64,000 nt of DNA, taken from Erythrophleum ivorense (taxonomy: Eukaryota > Streptophyta > Magnoliopsida > Fabales > Fabaceae). Within the stretch, counting starts at the first letter, position 1. Each line of letters starts with the position of its first letter. The translations under genes and the position numbers were made by a program. The notes under the pieces are model-generated. The model was not told the DNA's origin. It made no database searches and worked only from the letters and a program-made list of their open reading frames with translations. Shown here piece by piece: positions 9,826 through 21,866 of the stretch. Location of the stretch: NCBI GenBank assembly GCA_026724425.1, contig JAIUCV010000083.1, forward strand, positions 1,302,001 through 1,366,000, in the 5' to 3' direction.

Positions 9826-11245
9826 CTGTGATCTGGCCTGACTGACTGGTCTGGCCCACCTCTGCCGAAGTATACACTCTCGGCGCTCCACCTGACTGCA
9901 ACGCCGCAACCTGCGCTGCTGACTGGATAGCCAACGGCTGAATCACCGCTGCCACTGCTCTCTGCTGCAACTTGGGACACATAGTCTTGATATGTCCCGG
10001 CTCCCTGCAGTAGAAGCACACTGTCGTCTCTCTGGATCCCGCCCTCTTGGGGCAAGTCGCCACTCTGTGATCTAGACTACCACAACCAAAACAACCACTC
10101 GTACTCGGGCTACTAGCAGATATCTCCTCTGCTCTCCTCTTCTGGCCCTGCGCAGGCCTACTGCCCCTGCCGTAACCAGAACTGTGACCTCTGTGCTGCT
10201 GATGCTGCTGCTGGCCCCGAGGATGGGTAGCAGGAGCAACTGCAACTGGAACAACCGCCGTACTCACCGGCTCACGCAAGTCCTCCTCAATGGACGCTGC
10301 CAACTCCACTAAACCCGCTCTGGTGTGGTACATACCACCTCTGCACTGCGTCCTGATGTTCCTCCGAAGTCCCTGAAGAAACCGCGACGTCAATGCCCGC
10401 TCACTGATCAGCTCACCACCAGAAAAGACTACCAATCTGCAGAACTCTGCATCATACTCCCGGACAGACCTCTCACCCTGCGTCAAGTCTAAGAATCTCA
10501 ACTGCAGCCTGTCACGAGCCTCATGAGGGAAAAACTTGTGGTTGAACTCCTCGACGAAGTCAACCCAAGTCCAAACCTCTCTCCTGGTCCTAACAGACCT
10601 CCACCACAAATGTGCATCACCTCCAAGGTAGTGCACCGCCAGCTCAACCTGAAACTGTGCCGGACAACGAACAGAATCGAAGTTCCGCTCCAACCTCTGA
10701 CGCCACTCATCAGCCTGCTCTGGAGTAACCCCGCCCTCAAACGTAGGCGTACCAATCCTCTGCATCTCCCTCATCATGTCACGATAAGGCGAAAACCCAA
10801 CTGCAACACCCTGCTGCACCACAGCCTCCTGCTGCTCAACAAAACCGGCACCAACATGTGCCCCGGCACCAACCTGTGCCCCGGCCGCTGGAGGTGCAAC
10901 CGGAGCCTGCTGTGGAACTGCCTGAGGAAGACGTGCCAACAACTGCGTCAGTAGCCCCACAATCAACTCTCCCTGAGCTAAAGCAGCGCCCCCACCGGGA
11001 ACCGCTCCAGCTCCTGCGCCACCACTGGCACCTGAGTTAGCCCCACCGGCCAACGAAACAGACTGTGTCACCGACGCCGCCGCCACACTCGGCGCTGCAC
11101 TCTCTACTGAAACCTCAGCCTCTGGCACTCCACGACCAGCACCCCGACCTCCACGACCCGCTGCTCGCCCACCGCGACCAGCTCCTCTGCCCCCACGGGC
11201 TGCACCGTGACCACGACCACGGCCACGACCACGACCGGCGTCCAT
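9826..11245 (-). CDS. Gag of chromovirus (first exon of gag-pol)
   Basis: Starts at the ATG at 11245 with an Arg/Gly-rich N-terminus (GRGRGRG and GRGGRAAGRGG repeats), then an Ala/Gly-rich linker and a Pro/Gln-rich region. The Gag capsid domain spans about 160-330 (TFEGGVTPEQADEWRQRLE, YLGGDAHLWW). Two CCHC zinc knuckles are at C385-C388-H393-C398 and C410-C413-H418-C423. It packages element RNA. Unspliced reading continues to a stop at 9749 (498 residues in all), which would give Gag alone; spliced reading would give Gag-Pro, so splicing could set the Gag to Pol ratio. That last point is inference. Confidence 0.9.
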
Positions 11246-11434
11246 CTCTCTGCACTACCACCAAGTACAGAAAAAGAGCAAAGGTCAAAACACAGACACA
11301 AAACCAAAACACACCAAATATCCAACTCACTTACCCGCGGAAAACTGGAAGACCGAGAGGATGAGATTAAACCACTAATTGACTAACTCACATAATCCAA
11401 TTCATCCAATTCTAACAGTCCTAAAACCGACTAC
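11246..11434 (-). other. Untranslated leader of chromovirus
   Basis: Lies between the primer binding site and the gag start; no coding potential of note. Confidence 0.6.
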
Positions 11435-11446
11435 GCTCTGATACCA
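11435..11446 (-). other. Primer binding site, initiator Met tRNA
   Basis: Minus strand TGGTATCAGAGC, the standard complement of the initiator Met tRNA 3' end, three bases from the LTR edge. Confidence 0.93.
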
Positions 11447-11449
11447 AAA

Positions 11450-12796
11450 TGAAACAACCGAGCTTTTTTTTTTTATTATTTAAATAATTAGCCCAGATTA
11501 ATATTCCCATAAATATTAATCCTCAACAGCTAATTCAACAACACAATGCGGAAGAAACCAATATTATTAAATCATAAAATAATTGTTCAACAAATAACCA
11601 ATAAAACCAATAAACCAATAAGCAACCTAAACACCAGGTATGCTACATTATTAAAATAAACTAACACCCTAAGAATTCCTTGTCAACCACAACAACAATG
11701 CCAATATCAAATTCCTAATCTCATCATCCTCTTCTCTCGGTCTCTTTCCGCGGAAGAACATTGCTGTTACCTGCATCACATTGGAATAGAGATGCGTAAG
11801 TATTATCATAAATACTTAGTGAGTGGATCATCCTGCCTACAGGCCAATTACGTCAAACACTAGACAAAACATCACAATAAACAACAACAATAACAATGCT
11901 CAACAATCCCTGTCAGGAAACACCCACGTTTCCTGACACCCAGGTTGGTGTCGACCGACACCTCTATGGTGTCGATCGACGCCAGCCTCCCGAGTGTCGA
12001 TCGACACTCATCGAGTGTCGCTTGACACCGGCTCGACGCCCAGAAACCAGAAGCTACGAAAATCACATTCCCAATCGCAATAACACAAAATCTAAGGGTT
12101 TTCAACGCCCCAATGCTATCAAAACACGAAACCAGCATAAACAATCTCAAGAACACATCATAAATCCGAAATCACACAATCTCTAACGCTTAACGGACCT
12201 ACAGTCACGCACTCACCTTGAAAAGGGATTAGAAGGAAGGAAAGGAGAAGAATAGGGATGAACAGCAACCGATCTAGCTCAGAAACTCCACAAAACTCTC
12301 TGGAAATCACCTCCTTCTCTCAAAACTCCTCTGGAACCTTTCTAACTCGAAAAAGTGGCTTTTCTCGCGGCCATAAGCTTTTAATCGCGAGTCTAGGGCT
12401 TCCCTCGCCCAAACCGGCCCAAAACCAGCCGACTTGAATCAAACCGGTCGATTTCACCATAACCGGTGTCGATCGACACCCTCCCTTGGTGTCGGTCGAC
12501 ACCAATCGACCAAACCAACTCCAACTCGATTCGATCGACTTAAACCGGAAATCAACCCTGATAACCGGTGTCGATCGACACACCTTGTGGTGTCGATCGA
12601 CACTAAGCGTTCAGAAGCTTTTCACACACTTTCTTCGAGATAAATGAACCTTAGACCAACTGTACAACAATCAAACAAGAACATGTACAATTAATCCTCG
12701 ATTCGAACCTCAAAGAGCATATGTAATCGACTCCCAAACCCCTAATGTCGTCCGATACCAACTCTAAACACAACTTTCTGGTTCGCGGATGTTACA
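11450..12796 (-). repeat. 5' LTR of chromovirus (right copy)
   Basis: 1347 bp; same ends and same palindrome groups as the left copy. It would contain the promoter for the minus-strand transcript. Confidence 0.97.
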
Positions 12797-13023
12797 CATA
12801 AACTCTTCACCTTTGCTTTTGTTCATTGCTTGGTGTTGATCTGGCCAATCAACATATGATCCTAGGTAGATTTGAGCCACGGAAGTGATGAATCATTCGC
12901 CTGAACTAGTATTTGGTGGGCAAACTCTCTTAGACTGCGGAAGTTGATTTACTAGAGGTTGTGAACTATTGAGACTTGATCGAATTAATGCTTGTTTGAT
13001 TATCTAAGGACATACCGAAAGAG
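12797..13023 (+). repeat. Athila-like LTR, continuation after the chromovirus
   Basis: Continues the LTR begun at 3431. It matches 14300-14520 closely and breaks off at about 13019 after GGACATACC, where the second copy carries on differently. Confidence 0.8.
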
Positions 13024-13796
13024 TGATATATCCATATTTTGCATGATTTTATTTAGTATTTATCTATGTTTTCAAGTATTTTCAATAAGGTTTTATGACT
13101 TTAGAGGTAGTTTTCTTGTATTTGTTGGTTTTGGAGTCTTAACAGGTTAAAACATCAAAAAGGATTCAAAAAGGAGCAAAAGAGCCTCAATATAACTCCA
13201 TTTGTCCGATTCTCGTATTCGGACAGAACCGGAGCATCCGAAAGATGGCCGCGGTTGAAGGTCTTTCCGACGTCCAAAAATCATGATCTTGGTCTTGATG
13301 GATAGCTATTTGAGTCATTCATCATGGAGAAGTAGATTCAAGCCATTTGGATCAGCCATCATGGAGAAACTCATTTTCTCCCAAGACGTGTCCGCCAGGC
13401 GAGCAAACGAAGCCCATGGAGACTTGGCGCCACAAACAGCCCGGGATTCCGCGGCATGGACCTTGTCTCGACTTAACACAAGCACAGCTTTCTTTTGGTG
13501 GTTTACTTGTCCTGAACCCGGTTCAATCACGTCGCAAGTCATCAAGGCCGGTTAACCGGAAAGTTTCCTTTTTCAACACTTCACAAACCTAGCGACTTCT
13601 ACCCTATAAATACAAGCTTTTAGCCTCGACCTAAGGGAGAGCGAGTGCGCCGTCAGAGTAGAAGAGAGAGAGCTGTCCTAGAAGCAGAGAGAAGAGGTTT
13701 TCTCTCAAGATCCAAGACGCACGCACGCTTGCACTTAACAACCTTGGCGATTGTTCTTTATCTTTACTTTTGTATTGAATCGAATCCGAGAGAGGC
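13024..13796 (+). repeat. Partial LTR related to the 24197-31723 element
   Basis: Starts TGATATATCCATATTTTGCA. Its blocks (for example TTTTCTCCCAAGACGTGTCC and AGGTAGTTTTCTTGTAT) match the reverse complement of the LTR at 24197-25774 in the same order with moderate divergence. It has no internal region and runs straight into another LTR type at about 13797. Confidence 0.7.
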
Positions 13797-14905
13797 TCCC
13801 GTCCGACCCGACATCCTTCCACCATCCCGTGCGCGCCCGACCATCATCCCGTGCGACCGTTCGACCGCCAGCTCGACCTGAGCACCAGCCCGACCGACCG
13901 GTCGACCGCCCCGCTCGACTGCGACACGCCTCGCTCGACCCGGCTCGTTTCCGAAGCCCGTTTTGCACGTTTTCAAGCCCAAACTTACACCGCCTCTTAT
14001 GTTTCGACCAAGACCTAGGTCAAGCCGCCCTTCAAGTTCTGAAGCATTATAAATACATCTTTTTAGCCTTGTAAAAGAAGAGAGCCACACATAGAGATAC
14101 AAAATATTATTCAATAAAAGTTCTTATAGTTTTTGCTTTCTTTCATTGTCTCCTTCAAGAGAGGATCTCGGATCTCTGTTCTTATGAACATGAATTCGAT
14201 TTCCTTCTCTATGTCTGAGTAGTTACCTTGTTAAGTGATAGGAAATCAAAGGATAGTGTTCATGCTTGCTTGATAATCGATATCTAGAATTAGGGTTTAC
14301 ATAAACTCTTCACCTTTGCTTGTGTTCATTGCTTGGTGTTGATCTGGCCAATCAACATATGATCCTAGGTAGATTTGAGCCACGTAAGTGATGAATCATT
14401 CGCCTGAACTAGTATTTGGTGGGCAATCTCTCTTAGACTGCGGAAGTTGATTTACTAGAGGTTGTGAACAATTGAGACTTGATCGAATTAATGCTTGTTT
14501 GAATATCTAAGGACATACCAAAAGTTTAGCGATTAGATAGATCAACATAGGGGTCGGAGCCACGGAAGTGGAAAGATCTAAATTAGTGTCTTGAGTTCTA
14601 GGTGGTACACATTCTTAAATCCCTAACAAATCGAACTTGCTTGCTTGAATCACTCATCCCGAGATTATTCTATTGCTTAGCGCTTTCCATAATTTGATTT
14701 ACGACTTTATTTGCTTTGTTTACTTGCTTTCTTTACTTGCTTTCAACGTGACAACAACCAAACTCATATTGCTTTCCTAGCTAAATCTCGATCTCATACC
14801 TTGTAGTGCACTAACTGGTCCTTGTGTTCGATATACCCGTTGCTACTCTCGATCTGTGCACTTGCAGAAAAGGGGTAGAAATTGGGAAAAGTTTAATCCC
14901 CATCA
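13797..14905 (+). repeat. Second copy of the first Athila-like LTR (3' part)
   Basis: From CTCCCGTCCGACCCGAC onward it matches 3918-4404 plus 12797-13019, then extends to CCCCATCA at 14905, the probable LTR end. It includes ATTAGGGTTTACATAAACTC, the uninterrupted version of the chromovirus insertion site. The join at about 13797 makes a chimeric LTR. Confidence 0.8.
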
Positions 14906-16429
14906 GCTTTGAGGGGCTTGTTACCAAAAGGGCCTAGGCTTGTAGTGACTCGAGTCTGCAAGTACTTTAACAGGCTATGCCAGCGTGCCATTGACCCGGA
15001 TAAGCTGATATCTTTGGAGTCTGAGTTTGTGGAGACAATGTGCCAAATGGAGCGGTTCTTTCCCCCATCACTTTTCGATATCATGTTCCACCTTCCTATA
15101 CATCTATCAAGGGAAGCACGTTTATGTGGGCCTGTACACTTTCGGTGGATGTATCCCTTTCAGAGGTAACACAGTGTTGTCTTACTTATAATGTTGAATG
15201 CGTTTATTGTGTATAGAGTTAAAGGCTTCTTGACACAATGAATTTTTTTGGTAAAGGTATATGAAGACACTAAAGGCTTTTGTGAAAAATTATGCAAGGC
15301 CAGAAGCCTGTATGGCTGAGGGGTACTTGGCTGAAGAATGCATCGCCTTCTGCTTAGAGTTTCTCCATAATTCTGTGGCTATCGAAGAAGCAGTGCAACG
15401 TAATGCAGATGTTGAGTCTGATGATATTGTCCTTGAGGGACGTCCACTGCAAAAAGCTATAGAAATGACACTCTCTGAGAAGGAGAAAGACATAGCACAT
15501 CGCTATGTGTTAATGAACACGGGACTTATGGAGCCATATGTTCAGTATGTTACATTTTCTCTAGAGTTACATCTTATTAACGGTCATTTTTAAATATCAT
15601 GAATAACTAACTACTGTAGCTTGGTAATTAGGATGCATTTAGAAGAATTACAAGCTACTGATGTTCGCTGCAGAAGAAATGAAACACTGTTATGGAAATT
15701 TCACAATGAAAGATTTCCGCAAGGGATAAAGGACAAGGTATGATAACTTATTCTCGAGTTTAACATTGTTTGTTATGTTGCTGTCATTTATATTGTTCTT
15801 TGACTTTACAGATACCTATAAATTCAAAGGATCATTCGACCAAGCTAAGGTGGCTAGCATTTGGACCACGACTTGTTGCTGAAACACATAAGGGGTTTAT
15901 CATTAATGGGAAGCGATTCCATACAGACGACGTTAAAAGAAAGACTCAGAACAGTGGAGTTATGTATGAGGCTTTTACTATGTGCAGATCTACTGCACGA
16001 GATAACAAGCATATGGCAGACATAGTCACATACTACGGGGTAATGAAGGAGATTATAATGCTGGATTACCACCTATTCCAGGTTCCAGTATTCAAATGCA
16101 CTTGGGCCAACAAAGGGAATGGTGTAAAGGAAGAAGAAGGATTCACCCTCGTGAACCTCCATCTTAACCAGTCTGCGTTTATCCAAGACCCTTTCATTTT
16201 GCCATCCCAAGCAAAACAAGTGTTTTACTCTAGAGAAGATGATTCCTCACCATGGTATGTAGTTATGAAGGCGCCACCGAGGGGATATCACGAGCTAGAA
16301 ACAAATGAAGAGTACACGGATGCATCCATACCTGACCAACACACTGATGATTTGGGTTATCATTCGTCTGATGACGATAGATTCTGTGTGCGAGATGACT
16401 GTGAAGGGGTTCTAGTGGGAGACACATAG
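14906..16429 (+). pseudogene. TNP2-like CACTA transposase, C-terminal exons
   Basis: Spliced exons: up to 15165, 15257-15544, 15632-15737 and 15812-16429, with GT-AG borders that keep frame. The first two carry a DUF4218-type domain (FFPPSLFDIMFHLPIHLSRE, YMKTLKAFVKNYARPEAC). The last carries a DUF4216-type domain (FVVPVFKC-like VPVFKCTWAN, VNLHLNQSAFIQDPFILPSQ), followed by an acidic tail and TAG. Both domains typically close TNP2-type transposases of plant CACTA elements. The catalytic N-terminal half is absent, so the gene cannot act alone. The remaining exons show no internal stops. Confidence 0.85.
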
Positions 16430-16527
16430 CGATTAGTGCAGTGTTTAAACTTTTTATTTTGTTATGTTTAACATTCGGCACTTACTGGTTGTTTCAGGAT
16501 ATTGTTCTGGTTAATTTGTGAGGTGGA

Positions 16528-19297
16528 ATGGGTCGCCCGAGAAAGAAGAAGCTTGTTGTTGATATTAATACTCCCATTGTGGTGAAAAAAAACAACAAAC
16601 GTAAAAGGGAAAAGACGTTGTCAGAGATTGAAAAAGTTTATCAAGCAGAGACTGCAGAAGAAGTTCATCAACCAGAGACGGCAGAAGAAATTCATCAAGA
16701 GGAGACTGCAGAAGAAGTTCATCAAGAGGAGGAGGAAGAAGAAGAAGTTAACGAAGAGGAAGAAGAATCTAACAGAGAAAATGATCCAGAGACCAGAGAA
16801 AGCGCACCAGAGGCCAATGCTTCTCAGCCAAATGTTGAAGAGTCAATCCCGACTACAGAACAAGTACAAACTCAGCAGTCGATCACCAAAATTAAGAGAA
16901 AAAGAGGTCTGACCAAGATGCGCAAAATTGCAAAAGACCCTTTGGAAAAAGTTGATGTCGAGTTCACTTCTATTGGTGAACATGCGGGTTGTGGATCTGT
17001 AACATTGTCATCGTTCCTTGGTCCTCTTGTCAGAGAGCATGTTCCTGTACTACTTGATGATTGGAGAAAACTTGATTGTAAGACGAAGGATACATTATGG
17101 GAGGAAATACAGGTATTTATATCTTGTAACTCAAATAATTAAATGTTTCTATGTGTACAAATAACATTAGATTCTCTTAAAGGGGAGGTTCAACTTGCAC
17201 GAGGAGTGGCAACAAGCTGCTGTTTTTAGGCAAATGGGCTGCGTGTGAAGGTCATCTAAGTCAAAACTAGTTGCAAAGCTTCAAGCAACAAGAAGTCATG
17301 TAGAGCGACTTAAGCTAAAACCAAGCAATATTCAGTCTACTACAATGTGGAACAATTGGGTGAAGAGTAAGATTAGCACGGAATTTAAGGTCATAAAGAT
17401 ATTTTCATCCACATATCATGATTTAGACATTCAATATATTGAGAAGTGATTTTGGTCCAATTATTGAATTGACTTTGCAGGTGAAAAGTGAGAAGTACAG
17501 GGAATTGAGAATTGCCCAAATTCCCCACACAACTAGCCGAAAAGGAATGTTTCGTCTAGCATATGATATGGTATGTGCATTTACTGCATTGTTATTTGAA
17601 TAGGAATACGCCTGTAAACTTACACAAGTTATATGCACCAGAAAAAAAAAAGTTCAGACCCTGCGACTGTGATTAGAAGTAAGGTCTGGCTAGCAGGACA
17701 CACTCACTCAGATGGGAGACCTGTTAGACCTGAATTTGTTGAAACCATTGTAAGAAACACCGAAGACTAGTGTTTCATTTAATTTTTTAGTACTCTATGT
17801 TAGTTTCATAATCCATTTGAACATGTGTGTTGTAGGAAAAAATACAATCAATCGATAGTCAAATGGAATCAACAGCAAATAATAACATAAGAGAAGATGC
17901 TGTCAGTCAAGTTTTGGGGAAAGATAAACCTGGAAGAGTTAGAGGGTTAGGCAGAGGTATTACTGCTACCAAGCTAGCATTCCTCCAGGCTAGAGACGCA
18001 CATGTACAAAAACTTGAGGCAACGCAAGCCCGGTTGCTTAGCGAGCTTGAAGACCTAAAACTTGTAGTCCGAGATTTAGCTGGGAAAAAGGTAATTTAAT
18101 CATCAATTTTTATTAACTGATTCAGGTAGATAAATTGTTAATTTAATTACCTGCTATCTATCTATCAGAACGTTGTTGATGATGTGGCTTATCAGTCTGA
18201 AGTGAGTGATGTTAGCAAAGGAGGAAGTAGGTGTCAACTGCTTGATTGGTTTTTAGTAGAAGATATTGTTGTTGGGGAAGGAGAATTTTGTGCATCTGAT
18301 CCATCGTATAAGATTGGTCGTATTCCCCTAGGACCTAATGCTGTCGCTGTTATTGTCAAGTCTGCTTTAGCTAAAGAAACAAGTGTTTGGAGGCCTACCC
18401 AGACAACGTTCACACTGGAAGATGCAGTGGGAGTCAAAATTCCTTGGTCAGCTGATAAGGTGATTTTGGACAGTAATGTTAACTCACCAAATGGGAAAAG
18501 AAATGGTTCCACCAAGGTAATGTCGAAACACTTTCTTTACAGTTATATTACGAACCTGATAAGCTGATTAAGTAGTTTGGAATATATATATACGTGATTA
18601 TGTAGGAAACAAGTTCAGATGAGTCATTTGCAAGATGCAGAATTTATAATTGGAATGTTGAAGGCGAAATTATTGCTGAGGGTTTAATGTGTTCCACCGA
18701 TCCGAAAGCTCTGGTCAACAACATTCCACTTGGTCCAAATGCAGCAATTGTGAAGATTGATGTTGTGTTTAAAGAAGCGGTTTATCTTTGGAGACCTACT
18801 TCTGAAATGCTTTTGATCACTGATGCACTTGGTGTTGAAATAGCATGGCCAATTGATAAGGTAGAATTAGTGAAATTGCATTCACGTGATGAATCAGTGA
18901 AAGGATCGCCTGGGGTAAGAGATTTTGCACCATCTGGTTAATATATATAGATTTACGTTTCGCTATGTGATGGGTTTTTGATGTTGAATGTGTAATACGT
19001 TTATCATGCTAGAGTGGAAGTACCAGCTCTGCTAGCAAGAAAGGAGCAAAAAAGAAGTGCATCCTCTTGGATTGTAATAACTCTGGCGATAAGGTTGCAG
19101 AAGGTCGATTATGCTCAACTGATCCAACAGATTTGGTCCATTTCAAACCTTTAGGTCCTAATGCTAGCAAAGTCTGGGTTGAAGTTTCCAAAATCGGTGA
19201 TGCGAAGGTGTGGAGACCAAATGAAGAAATCACCTACATTTCTGATGCAATAGGGACAACAGTTGCATGGCCTAATGATCAAATTGTGTACCTCTGA
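16528..19297 (+). pseudogene. TNP1/TNPA-like CACTA protein with three repeated C-terminal domains
   Basis: Exon 1 (16528-17112) starts MGRPRKKKL, a basic tract, then imperfect repeats of HQ.ETAEE (about 16640-16730) and an acidic stretch. Exon 2 (from 17183) has FNLHEEWQQAAVFRQMGC, typical of plant Ptta/En/Spm proteins, but meets TGA at 17246-17248 where the frame otherwise continues. Later exons (about 17482-17570, 17657-17750, 17836-18090, 18170-18517, 18606-18912, 19013-19297) hold a coiled-coil segment and three copies of a TNP1-type domain with PLGPNA..V, VWRP and a DA.G..(V/I).WP.D core. In the En/Spm system such proteins bind subterminal repeats. The TGA suggests decay. Confidence 0.75.
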
Positions 19298-19475
19298 ACC
19301 CTTTAAGTAATCATTTGCTGTTGTAATCATAGCTCTTGTTGTTATGATCAAATAAGACTAAGACCTTATTCTGAAATAAAAGTTTTAGTTATGTTATTAT
19401 GTTGTTTTTTTTAACTCCATGATATTACAGAAAACTAAGTTGTATAATAGAACATGAATAATGTAAAGGGTGAAC
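19298..19475. other. Short spacer after TNP1-like gene
   Basis: AT-rich, probably the 3' UTR of the TNP1-like gene; nothing else seen. Confidence 0.4.
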
Positions 19476-20134
19476 CTGCAGATCAATTGGTGGTAGCTTC
19501 CTGTGGGAAGGCTACTTAAAGGGTGAGGTCTCAGGTTCGAACCTCACCAATAACCTAGGTTGGTACAGCTGGCTGTGGCCGTGTACACCAGAGGGGTTGG
19601 GGTGTATCGTGCTGCAGCGCTGGCAGTGCCGTGGGCAGTGGACCCGGAGACGGACTGTTACAAAAAAGTGCACTTTTTTGTAACAGTCCGGGCTCACCAC
19701 TCATGGGCCATCCGGCACTGTTATGGGCTGCAGCCCAATACACCCCAACCCCTCTGGTGTATAAGGCCACGGCCACTATACCAACCTAGGTTGTTGGTGA
19801 GACTCGAACCTGAGACCTCACCCTTTAAGTAGCCTTCCCACAGGAAGCTACCACCAATTGATCTGTAACAGTCCGTCTCCGGGTCCACTGCCCACGGCAC
19901 TGCCAGCGCTGCAGCACGATACACCCCAACCAGCTGTACACGGCCACAGCCAGCTGTACCAACCTAGGTTGTTGGTGAGGTTCGAACTCCCTACCTCACC
20001 CTTTAAGTAGCCTTCCCACATGGAAGCTACCACCAATTGACCTGCAAATACACCAGAGGGGTTGGGGTGTATTGGGCTGCAGCCCATAACAGCGCCGGGT
20101 GGGCCGGTGGAGCCAGTGGGGCCGGGCTGTTACA
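19476..20134. repeat. Cluster of four about 190-bp repeats with tRNA-like B box
   Basis: Units: plus 19476-19662, minus 19679-19863, minus 19864-20046, and a partial plus 20047-20134. Each full unit runs from GATCAATTGGTGGTAGCTTC through AGGTTCGAACCTCACC or a variant (a match to the tRNA B-box consensus GGTTCGANNCC) to CGGACTGTTACA. The first two face each other across AAAAAAGTGCACTTTTTT. It could be a tRNA-derived SINE family or a foldback/MITE family. The same family recurs at 23044-24032. Confidence 0.7.
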
Positions 20135-21464
20135 AATAATATAAAATGTAATAACAATCCGTCCCCAAGTTTTTTTTAAAAATAATTACATCAACGATTT
20201 AGGGTATAGGGTATAGGGTATAGAATTTGAATTTCATATGTTTCAATTTAATGATGCAAATAGGTTTCTACTCATTTGTGTAACTTTATAAATACATAAT
20301 ATTGAAGTTCAATTTTGGGGTAATGCCCTTTAGGGGTTATACCCTAAAGTAATATATTCTTCTACATAGGATTTATACTTCATATATAAATTCTGAAATT
20401 CAATAATTAAAAATAAAAAGAATAAATAAATTATAGTTTACTGATCCCAAAAATTATTCTTTTTACAAACATGAAATATTGACTTAAGTTTGTAAGTCTT
20501 TCATCTATAAACTAGTATCATACAAGTTGATATAGTATGATTTTTGTTTTTCATTAGTTTGTAACATTTGAAAACTTTAGGAGGTCTCTGTATTAATCAT
20601 AAATCCAAATTATAAACTCCAAATCTAAATCTTCAAATTTAAATCCAAAACCCTAAATTATGAATTACAACTCTTAAACTTTAGTAGACAAAAATAACAA
20701 AAACCTTTGATAAAGATGCAAGAAGATAAGATTGGTTTTTCATTGGCTAATCCTTAGAGGTGAGGATCACGCTCTTTTAATATCCACCGTTGATAACAAT
20801 AAATCAACGGACAGCTTCCTCTCCTTTTTCTTCTTACGCTCTTACACTTCTTCTCTTTTATTCCTTAAGAGTTTTCCATTTCCAGTCTGAGACGTGTAAG
20901 AAGGTCATTCTCTTTGGTGTCCCTCGTGCTTCCACTCTCACCTGCAGGTGAATTCCTCCTGACATTAGCCGTCGTTGTAATAGATCTGGGAGGCTTACTC
21001 GTTTTTAGGAGGTCTCTGTATTTTTCTCTGAGGTGTTTGCTCAATTTCAGTATTTGCTCGATCGATTCACAGGTTCTTATCCAACCGTCGCTCGATTCAC
21101 AGGTTCTTATATTTGGTTTGTTGTTTGCAATTAGATAGGAGGATCTTCCCAGACCGAGAAGGAGACACTTTATCTTTCCGTCCTCTCATTGGTATGTTTT
21201 AGCTTTAGCTTTTTGGATACAAAGCATTCATAGTTTCAGACCACAAAATAAGGTTGACAAGCTAGATTTCTTAATTAGGTATTATATTGACCACCTTATC
21301 TTTGATTTTGGTTTCTTGCTTGCTTGATTGAGGTAGTTCTTGTAACTGTTTTCGTTGTCTACATTCAACATATCATTTGGAAAGTTGCAGCCTTTGTTCT
21401 GCTTTTACTTAAATTTTTCAATGTGTTCGACATTTTAATCTCAGTGATTTGATCTGATTCAGAA
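20135..21464. other. AT-rich spacer and probable leader inside the CACTA element
   Basis: No gene seen. It holds three near-tandem GGGTATA units at about 20201-20222. At 20810-20870 a pyrimidine-rich tract comes before a possible 5' UTR or intron leading to the small gene at 21465. Confidence 0.4.
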
Positions 21465-21866
21465 ATGGAAGCAAAGAAACACATAATCTGCGGACTCTCC
21501 GCAAATGGAATCATACCACCGCTGGAACAGAAACCCCAACAAGCAAATGCCAATCAAACAAACGTATGCCTCATTTGCGGACTCCCGGCAAACGGAATCA
21601 CACCACAGCTCCACCAACAGCCACGACAAGAACCAGATGATGAGCAAGGAAGTGATTTGGAGGAGCTCACAAAAATACAGTACCAGAGAGCTATGAGAGC
21701 TAAGGGATACTTGATCCGCATTGAGGAAGACGAAGAAGACATCGATCCAATGTACCGCAGAGCATTCAAAAATATGCAAAACAATGCATGCAACTCCGCT
21801 CAACTGAAACGCCTCAAACAAGAACAAGGAGAGTCCTCCCGAGGTAAGGATCATCGACGACACTAA
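21465..21866 (+). CDS. Small unrecognised protein with duplicated CGL-(S/P)-ANGI motif
   Basis: 133 residues from an ATG in context CAGAAATGG. The N-terminal half repeats HIICGLSANGIIPPLEQ and CLICGLPANGITPQLHQ about 30 residues apart, each with paired cysteines or a single C-G pair. A Gln-rich spacer, an acidic helix (DEEDIDPMYRRAFKNMQ) and a basic tail ending DHRRH follow. I do not recognise the family. It lies between the TNP1-like gene and the 3' subterminal repeats, so it is either an extra CACTA gene or captured host sequence. A spliced upstream exon is possible given the long open leader. Confidence 0.5.
   Translation: MEAKKHIICGLSANGIIPPLEQKPQQANANQTNVCLICGLPANGITPQLHQQPRQEPDDEQGSDLEELTKIQYQRAMRAKGYLIRIEEDEEDIDPMYRRAFKNMQNNACNSAQLKRLKQEQGESSRGKDHRRH

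Larger units (their letters stand above)
4405..12796 (-). mobile_element. Complete Ty3 chromovirus (Tekay-like) LTR retrotransposon
   Basis: Two LTRs (4405-5771 and 11450-12796) with TG...CA ends flank gag, protease, reverse transcriptase, RNase H and integrase, all on the minus strand. The 5-bp target duplication CATAA lies at 4400-4404 and 12797-12801. The primer binding site matches initiator Met tRNA and the polypurine tract abuts the left LTR. LTRs differ by a 20-bp indel, poly-T length and a few substitutions, so insertion is recent. The target is the LTR of the Athila-like element. As read, pol is separated from protease by one in-frame TAG. The C-terminal domain after integrase resembles the chromodomain of chromoviruses; the Tekay assignment is from recall of the family. 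Confidence 0.95.

Noticed and set aside
19535..19552. tRNA gene at GGTTCGAACCTCACC
   Set aside because: Only the T-arm/B box looks tRNA-like; no acceptor stem or anticodon arm can be drawn with confidence.
19501..20087. Open frames ending in TSPFK or WYSWLWPC-like peptides
   Set aside because: They recur in every repeat unit in several frames and both strands; they follow the repeat, not a gene.
20201..20222. Telomere-like repeat (GGGTATA)
   Set aside because: Only three units and not the plant telomere unit TTTAGGG.
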